From: Filosporella fistucella
Lineage: Eukaryota > Ascomycota > Leotiomycetes > Helotiales
Direction of reading: 5' to 3'
DNA: 64,000 nt
Assembly (NCBI GenBank): GCA_030077755.1
Contig: JAQJZZ010000008.1
Span: forward strand, 3,596,001-3,660,000
Positions within the stretch are counted from its first letter, which is position 1, and each line of letters starts with the position of its first letter. The position numbers and the translations under genes are program-made. Shown in pieces: positions 24,141 through 36,347 of the stretch. Under the pieces are notes generated by a model. It saw only the letters and a list, made by a program, of their open reading frames with translations. It ran no database searches and was not told the origin of the DNA.

Positions 24141-25907
24141 TCATGATGGGTAGTCAGAGCTTTCCGTTCTTCTCCTTTCTTCCCTGCGTAGTCCTGCGAA
24201 CATTGTGCGTTTCGGCTGACTTGGAGCGTCGGCGCAAATCTCTGTGCTTATATGCGCGATGCATCCCACTGAAGCCCCCATGAACAATTGTTGTTCACCT
24301 GGCTCACTTCGTTCTAGACTTCCTGTTTTTGATTCTTGCAGCATAACAACATTGCGTTCAATTTTCAACTCTTCGATGCTAATCCGCATCCTTTCGCCAA
24401 TTTTTTGAATCTGATGATGGGATGTTAGTACATACCCATACCGGTTTGATATTGTCTGCATGCCATTTGAGGCTCTAAGTTGCTTATCATTGGAGGGATT
24501 GTTATGGTGTATCTCACAGATTTGCGAAGTCCTTCTGATTTCCTTGATTGCGACCTCGATCGTCGAGTGGCTCTTCTCTCTCCTTGCTCCTGGTCTGAAT
24601 CCCTAGATCCAGTCGCAGCTCTGATAGCAAGATTATATTCAGGCGGACAATGCTCTTTACCGAATTTGAGTTTCTTGATGTGAGCCCACGCGTGGCGCCA
24701 GACGCAAAAGATAATGGGAGTATTGGCAACAATTGTCTGAAATTGGGTCAACAATAGCGACTCGTTTTGTTCAGTTGAAGCTCACTGCAAGAAAGCACTC
24801 GAGCTTCAAGGGTACCGTTAGCAGAGTTTGTCTCGTTATCAGTCGGGTTGAAATTCACCTGATCCCAGATCAATTGATTTTGCTGATTCAGTGCACCAAA
24901 AGCCATTGCTATTCGTAAAGCAGAGACTGTTATAATCTATGTTCTCATGAGAACTAGCGATTCTTCATCGACTGGGATCCCGGCACTCACAAACACCCCG
25001 ATGATGTACAACACGAAGGCATGAAATTTCATTCTGCGACATAATAAGCAAATACCAAATGAGCGTAAATATACACGTACAATAGCAGAGCGTCGGACTG
25101 TATCATATGGGGAACTGGAATCAACATTACCAGTAGATTCGTGGCAATGTCAGTCTACGACTTGTGTTAGCTTATTCCAATATCAGTGTGAACGGCTCAC
25201 CACTCCGAACAGGACACTGGCAGCAAGCTAATCATAATCAGCTTTGCAAGAATTATTCGGATCATACCCACAGCTTTCTACAGAGTATCAGCAATTGCTC
25301 ACAAGACTGGAGAGAGGTCCTACAGCGCATTCTGGGGTATCTGGCACTACCTGCCAATACAAACTGAAGGGACGGCATTCCAGCAAGATTGTGAGCATGC
25401 AAGCCAGCCACGTATATGCGAGCACTCGATGTCCAATCTTTAATGCAATCCTCTCCCACTTTTCTGACAAAAGACGCTTGAAGAATATCAACAGGCAACA
25501 TTTGAGGATCCAGAGGTACGAGAGATGGAGTAGCCGTCCAATGAGGATCCATTTCGAGCCGAAAATCACTGTATGTACTGTTATTATGTGGTTTGTGATA
25601 CTATATGATGCTCACCATCTTCTATTTCAGCATCTTTCAAGCTCTTTGGATTCGTCTGTAGGATATTGATGCCATTGTTGACCTGAGATTTGTCAGTTCG
25701 GCGTCCGCATTTTTCTGCGGGATCACTGACTGTGACGGAGTAACTCGCAGTGAATAAGGTATACAGGACAACAGCAATAAGGGTGAAAAAGTCGTCCAAG
25801 TGGAATTTTTCGTGTCTGAGGAGGCGGAGCGATGTTCGGCAGAGGATAATCAAAAAGGAGGTGGCAGTAAGAGCATATGCGCTGGCGATCGTTGCGGCTT
25901 TATCCAT
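24141..25907 (-). CDS. Fungal rhodopsin-fold integral membrane protein (PTH11-like, no CFEM)
   Basis: A seven-helix membrane protein of the fungal rhodopsin-domain family, relatives of which act as candidate surface sensors. Reading from 25907, helices are visible in ALTATSFLIILCRTSLRL, FFTLIAVVLYTLFTASY, WILIGRLLHLSYLWILKCCL, VLAYTWLACMLTIL, then LAASVLFGVTDIATNLLVML followed by IPVPHMI, MKFHAFVLYIIGVF, and LECFLATIVANTPIIFCVWR. The last two family motifs (IPVP and VANTP) are conserved. A charged Arg/Ser-rich tail follows (RRATRRSRSQSRKSEGLRKS), which can be spliced to a long final exon ending at 24141. At least seven introns are needed. Two junctions (about 25310-25225 and 24880-24800) are not uniquely resolved, so a lesion there cannot be excluded. 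No N-terminal CFEM cysteine domain or signal peptide is seen. Confidence 0.65.
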
Positions 25908-27308
25908 TTTGTGCCGTGTGTGGCATAGGAAATGTTGAATTTATCAGGGAAAATGTCTCATAGTTGTTAAAGACACAAAGCCAGATTGATCTGGATGTAG
26001 CTTCGGCACGGTTTGGGAAAGGGCAACCACTTGTCACTGCCTCGAGTGATTAAGACCAGGACCCAGAACTTTTGGGTTGAACACAAGTCCAGAACCTCTA
26101 GTAATATTCCATTTCAATATTATGACGACCTCAATGTCCCAATATGCAGTGAGAAGACTGCTAGTTGAGAGTAACATTTCCTTCATATCACTTGATGATT
26201 ATGGTACAACAAAAGGTGTCCGAATTCACGTACTGAATATGGCTGACCAAAGCATATGACAGAAACGCCGAAGGTAGGATAATTGAGGATGAAGTTTTCT
26301 GGTCGCTAATACAAAATCATACTCGTTCTAGTCCTGCTCGTCGCTGGTGACTTCAGCCTTCGAAGTGTTTGTCGGCAACTTTATCAGTCAGAGCGCCACC
26401 ATCAAGGGATAAGTTACATCGCTAGTGTACTCTCAAGCTTCATCTAAGTATTCCAGGAGGTTTACCAAGCTTCCAAGATGTCTACATCACTCCAAAAACT
26501 TGACAGATACCCTCAAGACAGATTTCTAGCTCGAAGTATATCTCCAGTAAATTTCACGTAATCAAAATGCAAGCCCATAGATAGGTAAGGTAGGTAGGTA
26601 ACATATGGTGCAACGAAATCATAGCAAAGTTGGCACTATCTCCAATGACCTCGCTCACGAATAGCCAAATGTTAGAGCACATGTACTGAGTAGTATGTAG
26701 CAGTCACCACTCAACCACTTCCTGAGTTTAGAAGACCAGGCACCTAGGTATCGCGAGTCTGCGATGAACAAGATTTTGCTATGAGAGTGGTGGCAATATC
26801 GTCGGAAGCGTCCGAATTTTATCCGAAAGGTCTCGGCCAAGTATTTGAAATCCAATAGAGTACATGTCTGTTTTCTTCATGTAAGCTGACTTCATCGCAG
26901 CTGTTCTTGGTAATACCTAAATTCTATATGCGCGCTTGGCGGAGTTGTGGAGCGAGTGAGCTGAGTAATCACTCTACACACGAAAACTCGCATAGTAAGC
27001 CTTCTTGCATGGGCGCAAGAAAGGGAATTATGATATCATCAAGAGCAAGTCTAGGTATGGAAGTCTATTGTTATCTGATTGAGCTGATTGAGCATGTTGA
27101 TTGTTCCTGAAGTAGTATTTGTTCCGGTTCATTTGCTGCTCGGGTGTCTGCTGCCGAGAATTGAGGGGCAAGTATTCTGTCTTTGTACACTTACAGTATT
27201 GCAGGTCTGTAGTATTGAGATTCTGTATAAGTATAGAGTCAATTGCAAGTCCAGGCTGAAGCAATTCTCTCCTATCTCACAGTTGCACATATCGATATCA
27301 TTCTCAAC
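25908..27308. other. Gene-free stretch of 1.4 kb
   Basis: No supportable gene on either strand; open frames are short and without motifs. It contains the 5' side of the rhodopsin-fold gene (minus) and of the alpha/beta hydrolase gene (plus), so it can hold both promoters. A small GGTAAGGTAGGTAGGTAA run sits near 26583. Confidence 0.45.
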
Positions 27309-28139
27309 ATGCCTTTCATCACCACCAAAGACAAGACTTCAATTTTCTACAAGGACTGGGGTAACCCATCCGGTCCAGTCATCACCTTCTCTCATGGCTG
27401 GCCACTCAACAGTGATAACTGGGATGCCCAAATGTTTTTCCTTGCCTCCAAAGGCTTCCGTTGTATAGCTCACGACCGTCGTGGTCACGGACGTTCAGAT
27501 CAGCCATGGGCTGGAAATGATATGGACACTTATGCCGACGATCTCCTTACACTTTTCGAACACTTGGACTTGAAGAATGTCACCATGGTTGGCCATTCTA
27601 CAGGAGGGGGAGAAGTTGTGAGGTTCCTAGGCAAACATGGGAGCTCCCGCGTCAAGAAAGCTGTTCTCATCGGCGCTGTCTCTCCTCTCATGGTAAAGAC
27701 AGACGCAAATCCACTTGGCACCCCAATCGAGGTTTTTGACTCGTTCCGGTCTGCAATGATAGCAGATCGTTCTCAATTCTTTTTCGATGTCCCTACCGGT
27801 CCATTTTTTGGCTTCAATCGTCCCGGAGCTAAGACGAGTCAAGGCCTGATCAAAAGTTGGTGGTTGCAAGGAATGATGTGTGGATTCAAGAACGCATATG
27901 ATTGTATCAAGGCATTCTCGGAGACAGATTTGACAGAGGATATGAAACGAATTGAGATCCCTGTGCTGTTATTGCATGGAACCGATGATCAAGTTGTGCC
28001 AATTGATGCGAGCGCGAGGGCTGGAGTGAAGTTGTTGAAGGATGGAACTTTGAAGGAATATCCTGGAGGAGCCCATGCTTTGCCTAACACCGAGCCAGAT
28101 AAAGTGAATGCCGATATACTGGCATTCATTACTGGTTAG
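27309..28139 (+). CDS. Alpha/beta hydrolase, non-heme haloperoxidase/arylesterase type
   Basis: An intronless 276-residue alpha/beta hydrolase closely resembling bacterial cofactor-free chloroperoxidases, which are esterases able to make peracids. The nucleophile elbow is [10 protein letters not shown] with Ser at about residue 98. The acid is expected in [14 protein letters not shown] and the His in [17 protein letters not shown]. The oxyanion region [16 protein letters not shown] and the [12 protein letters not shown] loop are typical. No signal peptide is seen, so it is probably cytosolic. Length equals the bacterial family, and the absence of introns among intron-rich neighbours suggests acquisition from bacteria, though many fungi carry such genes. 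Natural substrate is unknown. Confidence 0.88.
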   Translation: MPFITTKDKTSIFYKDWGNPSGPVITFSHGWPLNSDNWDAQMFFLASKGFRCIAHDRRGHGRSDQPWAGNDMDTYADDLLTLFEHLDLKNVTMVGHSTGGGEVVRFLGKHGSSRVKKAVLIGAVSPLMVKTDANPLGTPIEVFDSFRSAMIADRSQFFFDVPTGPFFGFNRPGAKTSQGLIKSWWLQGMMCGFKNAYDCIKAFSETDLTEDMKRIEIPVLLLHGTDDQVVPIDASARAGVKLLKDGTLKEYPGGAHALPNTEPDKVNADILAFITG

Positions 28140-28509
28140 ATTATTATGGATGCCGTTGAATAAGCGAGGCAAAAGGGGAGATGGTGTGGTGCAATTCATG
28201 AGTTCGATCGTATAAATACATGATCACTAGATAATTTGATACAGAGCATCTAGGTGAAATGATTACAAAATCAGAAATCGATTCTCTTGTGTTTGCAAAA
28301 CTTGTTAGCTCAGTTACGATGGCTGTTGAGTTGACTCACGTGGTTCTGAAGAGTGACATTCTTTATGTCTTGAGGTGTTTGTGATATTGCTCTTGGATTG
28401 AAGCCGACAAAAAATATTCCAATCAGTCTATTTATTTTAGAACGCTTTGTTGAATGGCTTAACGATGCTGAACTCCATGGCTCCCCTTTCCTTGAATCTT
28501 CGAAGTCAT
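28140..28509. other. Convergent 3' intergenic region
   Basis: 370 bases between the stops of the haloperoxidase-like gene (plus) and the ADGF-like gene (minus). It holds 3' UTRs; no further gene is seen. Confidence 0.45.
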
Positions 28510-30306
28510 TCACGATTTCCCAAACTCCTTCACGATCCATTTGCAAAAGAATTCCCACTCCTGATCCCACTCTTTGATTCTCGACGCGCGTATTCCAGTA
28601 CCCTTATCGCCTTCCTTCACATCTTCTAGCCATTGCTCATCAGTCTGATCCTCGAAAGCAGACCATCTGACACTATTCCTCGCCAAGTCTCCCAGTCCTC
28701 CCAGACCAAGATTATCCCATCCTTGCAATGCTTGCCAGAAATCATGGCTAAGACCACTTGTTCCATGGCCCATTAGAGCGGGATCATCATTACTCAAGCT
28801 GCTCTTGACGCCCCGACTAAGCAGCGCTGGGAGTGGATGACTCTTAATACTTGCACAATACCTCAAAACTTCATTGGAGATAGGACAGCATTCGACAAGA
28901 ATCTGCTTTTGTTTTACCATGTCGATCAGCAAAGGATGTTTATATAGCGAGAATGCGTGCCCGATTCGGCGAGAACCGAGCAGGATAGCGTCGTAAAGAT
29001 TGTGATCGGTTGAATCACCGTCACCCAGACACTCTCCTGCGTGTAAGAAGAAGGGTATCGTGAGATTCTCGGCAATACAGCGAGTGCGGAGGTATAGAAA
29101 CTCTGGTGTAAGGTCGTGGAGAGTACGTCCATCATCTTCAGGGCCGACAAGATCGTACCCAGAGATAATCTCGGGGTACAATTTCTTGGCTTCGATACAG
29201 AAGTCAACATCTAGACAAAGTCAGTAATTGTCACACGTTTGTAAGACAGCGTATTTGGGTTTTGCCTTTAATGATCTCCTCTCTGGTGAAAGTTCGTAAA
29301 CAATCCCAGATAAGCCGACATCCCCAAAACTTCCTTCCCTTTTCACTCGCCTTGAACTTCTCAATTTCTTCCTTAAAGATCTGTGGAATCCTGAGTCTGT
29401 TCTCCGCTAGTGTTTCTTGTCCTTCAAGTCTCAATTTTCTCGCCATGCCTCGGACCTCAACCCACCGAACACCATCATCTACCAATGTCTCGAAGAACTT
29501 TTGGAGGAATGCTCGAGTGATAGGTTCATACCAGACCATGGAGGTCACCATGACAAATCCATTCTGAAGCTTTCTCCAGATATCATCAATCCCTAGATAA
29601 TGTTGGACTGACTCCGTCTGAGTGATGGTACAGCGATTCGTCATCCATGCAATAAATCCTTCTTTGCCACCGTCTGGAAAAGTTTCTGCTGCTTCTTTGA
29701 GAGGAACTTTGGTCGAAATAGGATATTCAGATGACCAAATAGATGGTGCATCCTTCGAGATGGATGTGGAAAAGTCAAGTGTCACGACGACAATCTCCCT
29801 GATTTCCTTCGTGTCTAGTGGGCTTGGGGAAGATATGTACATGCCAGGAGTTTTCATGGCTTCATTGATAACCCAATCCAGATCGACCATTGCCGCTAGA
29901 TGGCAATGAAGCAAAGCTCCCTTTGGCATCTTCTGAACAATTTGGAATAGTTTGGTGTTCTCTAAGTGACTCTTGGCCGAATTGAAGACCATGCCTGGGA
30001 ACAGTTCCTCCGATTGAAGAGATGAATCCCGTGACGTAGACCATATTGATTTCTGCTCATCGAGACGGATTTGGGAGACAATATCATGAGCCTTTCTGGC
30101 AGATGACGACAAAGAATTCTTAAATTCGTAATCTTCGATTCAGTAAGTACAGATCTGTATTCAAGGGGTCTATCGAAGATACCGCTTCTCTGCTTTCGCT
30201 CTTGCAAGATTAATGCTCCGCGACTCTGGAAGAATTCTTTTACTATTCCACCATCTAGTCCTGGAACATCTTGAGAGAAACCACCTAGCGCCATGTTGGA
30301 ACCCAT
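28510..30306 (-). CDS. Adenosine deaminase-related protein, ADGF/CECR1 subfamily
   Basis: A metal-dependent deaminase of the ADGF (adenosine deaminase-related growth factor) type, expected to turn adenosine into inosine. Three exons are read: 30306-30183, 30132-29266 (or to 29248) and 29210-28510, giving 563 (or 569) residues. The first splice rebuilds QRSDYEFKNSLSS, the family's N-terminal helix. The zinc ligands appear as LLHCHLAA (HxH), FFLHAGECLGDGDSTDHN (HAGE) and the C-terminal SSLSNDDPALMG; RIGHAFSLY carries the conserved His. Relatives are often secreted, but no clear signal peptide is seen here. The second intron needs either a GC donor at 29265 or a GT donor at 29247; both keep the frame. 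Confidence 0.86.
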
Positions 30307-30589
30307 GGTGGAGTTGTTGGTCAGTAGTGGGATTTGGGTTGGAAGTCTCTTTAAATGTGTTTGATGGTGAGTCAGCTCGCCGAATGTGGGGGAGCAAGCG
30401 ATGCTGTTTTAGGAAGTTTTGGTGAAGCCGTCTCGGGTGCATACATAGATCTGGGATGTTTTAAATTGGACTTAAATGAGTATAGTAGAATATACCTCAG
30501 TTCACGGCAATATGACAAGCCGAGCGAGCAGCGTGCCTTAATCTACATGCCCCTTGAATGGCAGTACGCCAAGAAGTTCCACACTTCCA

Positions 30590-32479
30590 CTACTTTCGCT
30601 GCGTTCTGCTACCAAGTGCACCTGTAGCAACACCTTCAACAACTTCCTCAGTAGTAATACCGGACTCCTTCGCGACTCGGAGGAGTTTCCTGTCTTCAAT
30701 ATAATTCCTGCAGTTTTCCCTACCCTTCTCAACGTCCACAAACAATATCACGATACTAGCAGCAGCACACAGCGAAAACAGAAATGGGAATCCCATCCAA
30801 TCATTATTTGATGAGTTGATAATAGCTTGGACAACGTTATGCCCGATGATGCTCGACTATTTCAGTGCGAGGTCAGCATATGTGTCAAGAGTGGGGGTGG
30901 GAAGACTGACAGCTCGATTCGTGATGCTGAATAAAACGAACATATTCTCATAACCCCTCGGCGTGACCTCCGACATCATGGTTTGAGCGTAGGCGTAATA
31001 TGGACCTTGAAATAAGCCGAATAGAATATTGTAAATCCAAATATCGCGCACATGATGGTACCCGATCGTGTCTCTGAACAAGCCTAGCATGCCACAAAAT
31101 GGGATGAAGACGTTGAAGAAGTTGGTGAACATGAACATATGCTTGGTTTTTATTCCAAAATACTATTGGATATACCAAAACCCAAACGTGGACGCGATTG
31201 AGCACGCAGCCTGTGCAATCCCCAAATAAGTGATCTCAAGGAACGAGAAAGCGACAAGTCTGTTTTGAATTAGGCCGATTAGAGACCCCGTTGTGTTCAG
31301 TCCGTCGGCAAGGAGAAAGAATGGGACGAGGTAAATGAACGTCTGCGGGAGGTGTCTAACTTCTCCGAGAGCAAGCCAGACTTGCTTCCACCCAATGGTG
31401 GCATAGTTGCTTCCTTTTCGAATTTTAGGTCCAAGACGTGGTTGTTGAAAGATGAACCACCAAACACTAAGAACCACCCAATCTAAGCGTAGTAGCCTTT
31501 CCTCGATGTGAGTTATATGGAATACACACATGTGTTTGTGAGGCGCAATGCAAGATTGTTGCCAAAGGGGTTCCCTTGGAGGGGCAAGAGTACAGATAGA
31601 TTTATAACAAGCGTCAAGAGATATCCAATGTTAGAATGTGCTATCGAGATGCTGCTGACATGGATTAGTTCCAGACTTTCTATCTTGTCGTATCCAGCCT
31701 GCGTGATATTGACGTATTTCCAATCTTATTCTCTGGCTTTGTGGACATGAGGGCTGGTATCTGGCAAGCCTTGGGAACAGTGCCGCATAAAGAACCAATA
31801 TGGCACCCTTTATGATTAGCACCTTGCAGTATTTCTTGCAGATTAGAACTTACATATGCAATGTATGCGATAATGTAAAACACCATAGCTACCGGCCACT
31901 GTTCGGGCTTTCCGATCATCATCATCAAGTACTGGAACACCCAACAAATGACTTTGAGCACCAGAAGAAGCCATCGCCCAAAGGTACCATAATCTGCTGC
32001 TGAACCTAGGCCAACAAACATCACTGTCATCACAGCAAAGCAAATACCGTTGGCAATAAGCGCGATACTGGCGACTGATCTTGTCCCAGAGCCCCCAGGG
32101 GATGACATAGCTTCCGGCTCCACAGTTGCCTTTCTTGATCTGCTTGACAGCTGGATCCCAGCCAGTGTTTGTCAAAACATACTGGAACAAAGCCCGTGAG
32201 TACGATCCAGGGCCAATCCCGTTATCACCCTAACTGGTTAGCGACATGTTGTCCCATATCGGGAAAACTTACATTGTAGTAGAGATAGTACGACCACAAT
32301 TCCTTTCTTGTCGTTGTTGGTTGATCAAAAGCGTCTTCATCTGCTCCGAACAACTGCTCTTATCTCTCGAGGCTTTCTCTAATCTCTTTTGCTTTTCGAT
32401 CTGGAACGGCCTCGGCACTAGCTGGCAAGTGTCTCCAGATCACATCACTGGAACGGCCGACTCCAATTGATTCGGCCAT
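30590..32479 (-). pseudogene. Atg22-like major-facilitator transporter, broken
   Basis: A gene of the Atg22-like major facilitator family (relatives export amino acids from vacuoles). Read from 32479, it starts MAESIGVGRSSDVIWRH and shows YNGDNGIGPGSYSRALFQYV, then SGTRSVASIALIANGICFAV, SISIAHSNIGYLLTLVINL, KGSNYATIGWKQVWLAL, YLVPFFLLADGLNTTGSL, EITYLGIAQAACSIASTFGF and GLFQGPYYAYAQTMMSEVTP. Breaks: an in-frame TAA at 32360-32362 (codon 40); an extra G in the PWG motif (five Cs on the plus strand, 32092-32096), shifting frame; a second frame change near 31725-31750; and an in-frame TAG at 31163-31165 just after GFWYIQ. Splice sites are otherwise intact. Several independent lesions make a pseudogene more likely than sequencing errors. 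Confidence 0.8.
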
Positions 32480-33061
32480 ATCGATAAGCTTTCTCTGTGT
32501 CCTGCAGTATATATTAAGCCAAGGTTGGTTGCCCCAGAAAACGGATCCATCACAATGGGATAGGACGTTGATATAACACCCGTTCCGTCCTTTCCTGGCA
32601 ATTTGCCATGGTCTTGATGAACAGTTTACGCACTTTTCCTGGAACAGTTGACATCTGCGACGGCGTTGAGCACCTTCAGGAGCTGTCTCATTGGTACCCC
32701 AGTAACACAGCGGGGATATTGGTCTTCACGTAAACGACGCGACCTTGTCCCTAAGCGGACTCTCGGATCAAGAATGGGGGTTTGATGGCTTTGATACTAC
32801 GTTGCAATTGAGAATACCGATCGGGAAATCACGAGGAAATTGCAAACCCGAACGGACGACACGTGATGCAGTGGATCATTCACCTAGGTTCCTGTCTTCC
32901 CTTGTACAACCCGACGACTTTACGAGAAGAGAAGCGATGTCACGTATCAGACGAACGATTTTCTAGATATTAAGTATAGTAGACTGGTATCAATTGTTTT
33001 GACAGATAAGAGTGAGGAGAAAGAAATCACCAGATGAGCGTCAGCATATATATATCACAGA
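32480..33061. other. Intergenic, divergent side of Atg22-like pseudogene and GH3 gene
   Basis: 582 bases with no gene. It lies between the decayed transporter's former promoter and the start of the GH3 gene. No named motif was recognised. Confidence 0.4.
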
Positions 33062-36000
33062 ATGGCGGCCAACACTACTTTACCATGGACGGAGGAAGAG
33101 TTGAGGGATAAAGTGGGACAGGTATGTTGCATTCTATCATAGGAGAATCCCCATTTCCTCCCGTTTCACGTTTCACTCTATTCTTTTCTCTGAAATAAGA
33201 GTACATGGCAAGCAAGTGCCACAGGAAACCTTTGACATAGGGCTTAATTTGGCCGAGGTGAAATCTGAGACTACCTATCAGCAAATATGAAGAGTCCAGT
33301 CCAAGAGATAATTACACTGTATCAGAGTCGTAGGAGAGTATATCATGTTAACGTTCAGTAGCTATTCATTGTTGGCTTCCATGGTCACGTCTTGAGTGAA
33401 GACATCAAGACTCTCATCAAAGTCCACAAAGTAGGCGCAGTGATTCTGTTCTTGCGCAATGTATCGACAGCAGAGCAGCTTCTCTCTCTTACAAACTCCC
33501 TCCAACAGGACGCCAAAGAATCTGGTCACAGACAAGGTCTCTTTATTGCAATCGATCAGGAAAATGGACTCGTCACTCGAGTCAAGGCACCAGTCGCAGC
33601 TCAACTACCAGGTTCAATGGCACTTGGAGCCACAGGCGATGCTGAAAATGCATACAAGATTTCCTGTGCAACTGCTGGGACGTTAAAAGCATTTGGTGTC
33701 AATATGAATTATGCACCTATCGGGGACGTCAACTCGGAACCCAAAAATCCTGTAATTGGAGTCAGATCTCCCTCCGATGATCCAGAAACGGTTGGAAGAT
33801 TTGTATCAGCACAAGTAAGAGGGCTTAAAGAGGGAGGAATCGTTCCTTGTATCAAACATTTCCCTGGGCATGGAGACACAGCTGTTGATTCTCATTATGG
33901 GCTACCAGTCATCAACAAAACTAAGGCTCAACTTGATGAGTGCGAGCTCGTACCCTTTAGAAGAGCCGTAGTCAGTGGTGTGGACTCTGTTATGACTGCA
34001 CATATTGCACTACCAGGCATCGCAGAGTCAAAGGACGGCGATGACACTTCCAAGATCCCAGCCAGTCTGAATCCAGCCGCGATCAGCATCCTGAGAAGTG
34101 AAATGAAATACAATGGGATGATTATTAGTGATTGCTTGGAAATGGATGGGGTTCGCGCAACCTTCGGTACTGAAAATGGCGCTGTAATGGCATTAAAAGT
34201 AAGCTCACTCTCAACAATCTGTCACTGCCTACTTACAGATCGAAGGCAGGGACTGACTGCGTAATGATATGCCATACTATGGCAGCTCAAGTCGGTGCCA
34301 TCGAAAAAGTGATTGCGGCCGTAAAATCAGGTGAAATTTCACAATCCGCCATCGAAGCCTCCGTGAAACGAGTTGAAGCCCTCAAGACAAAATTCAAAAT
34401 CACTACTTCTACAATCCCAGAGTCTAAACTCTTAAATTTCGAGTCTCAAAACTCCAAACAAGCAACATTGGCATCAGAAGTCTACGCCAAAAGCACGACC
34501 CTCGTCCGCACTGCTCCAGGATCCTTACCACTCTCCACGTCCACCCAGAAAATCGTCTTCATATCCCCAGGTAAAACCCTAGTAGGCGGCGGAGCCGTCG
34601 AGAGTGGAGAAGAGAAGACAAGGGAGCCATATACGCCAGCATCATATATCGATATCCTGCGCTCCCACAACTCATCTATAACTGATATCCGGTTCTTTGA
34701 TGGCATCCCTCTGTCTACTGAGGAGCAAACCGCAATCGACAATGCAGAGACCGTCATTTTCGCAACGAGAAACGCGAGTCTAAGTCCCTATCAAAAGGTT
34801 TATGGATTATCTCTCGGCAAGAAATTGAAGGAAAGACTTGTAGTTATAGCTACCTGCGACCCCTACGATTTCCTCGAGGAAGAAGATGAGATTAAAAATT
34901 ATATCACAATCTACGAACCTACCCTCCCCGCGTTCGTCTCAGCCACCAATCTACTATTCGGTCTCACGCCCGCTTTGGGGCACCTCCCAGTCGGCAATTC
35001 AGCACCTGCCTTCTCTATCGAAGAATACGATAACTCATCCACCCACCTCTCTCACCTCTCTACTCTGTGGAGTACCATCTTCCCAACCTGGCCTATCGAA
35101 ACCGAGCGTCTGAAAGGAATGATACAGCAAGAGCATGGAAGACATTACTTACATGCTCATGGGTTCTGTCTCACGTTTCTGATGGAAGGAAGACATGGGA
35201 AGATTGCTGCGATTGGTGTGTTACCTGAGATTAGGCGGAAAGGGTTAGGGACAGCGCTGTTGAAGAAAGCTAAGGAGGTATTGGTGAGAGACGGAGCGAA
35301 GGATATGGCAATTGGGAGTGTGTTTCCTAGACTCTGGCCCGGTGTCCCTTTTGGATTCGAGGAAAGTGGGAGATGGTTTGGGAACAGAGGTTTGTCTTTC
35401 CATCTCCATCTTCTTGAATATCACTTCTTTTCATACTCATCCTACATCAAGACAAGAAGAGCTAGCTAACACTCTACTCCACAGGCTTCCGTAAATCCGC
35501 CTCCCCTACCGCACGCGACCTCTTCCGCTCCATAAAAGACAATGTCGCTACGCCAGAAGTCCTCGCAAAAGTAGATGCGCTACCATATACGTTTAAATCA
35601 TGGGGTAAAGAAATGGAGGAAGAATGTATGATGAAGCAAAGAAAGAATTTCAAGAATATTGTTTGTGTCTCCTCCCATATTTCGCTATCCCTACTCTTAT
35701 CCTTCTACTACCCTCCGTATCTGTCTTTCCCATTCGAAGCCACTAATATCTCTCTCTAGGGATGGATAAACGCCTACGCCCGCCTAGCAGCCAGTAATCA
35801 ACATCACGAAGTTCAAGTAGCGCTCACGTCCTCAGGAGAACAGTACGTCTTTCCCTTCCCTTCCCTCTCACCTCCACTCATCCACTAACACCCCTCCCTC
35901 CTAGAATCGGCTGGACACTCGCCTGCTCCCCCACATCCCTCATCTCCCACGATTTCGCATTTCTGCCTCTCTTCCCCTCTGGTCCCAAGACAGGTCTTAT

Positions 36001-36205
36001 AGCTTGTGTAGGCGTAGACGAAGCGTATAGAGGAAAAGGTGTTGGATTGGGATTGCTCGTGAGAGCTATGCAGGATATGAGACGGAGAGGGGTGGAGGGG
36101 ATTTGTATTGATTGGGTGGTTATTAGGGGTTTTTATGAGAAACTTGGGTTTGATGTGGGGGAGATGGGGGAGAGGAGGTGGGAGTATGAGGGGTGGGATT
36201 GGTAG
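33062..36205 (+). CDS. GH3 N-acetylglucosaminidase (NagZ-like) fused to GNAT acetyltransferase modules
   Basis: Six exons (33062-33121, 33362-34198, 34246-35389, 35485-35660, 35760-35842, 35905-36205) give 866 residues. The first ~320 residues are a GH3 domain of the NagZ/N-acetylglucosaminidase type: KHFPGHGDTAVDSHYGLPVI holds the His-Asp general acid/base pair typical of this subfamily and MIISDCLEMDGV the nucleophile Asp. A second GH3-type alpha/beta domain follows (~320-530). The C-terminal third has two GNAT-like segments, IAAIGVLPEIRRKGLGTALL and IACVGVDEAYRGKGVGLGLL, the second ending FYEKLGFDVGE, both with the R/Q-x-x-G-x-G/A acetyl-CoA loop. No signal peptide is present, so it likely works inside the cell on chitin or glycoprotein breakdown products. 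The first intron is unusually long (240 bases). It converges on the gene ending at 36348. Confidence 0.88.
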
Positions 36206-36347
36206 GTTGGTTTTGGTGGATGGTTGATTTGAGGGTTTCAATGGGGAAAAGTCTTAGAGAAGAAAGTAGGATATTGAAATCATTCATTTATGCTTCGTGA
36301 CCTAGATTCGGGGGTATATACATCCATCCATCCATCCTATCCAGTTT

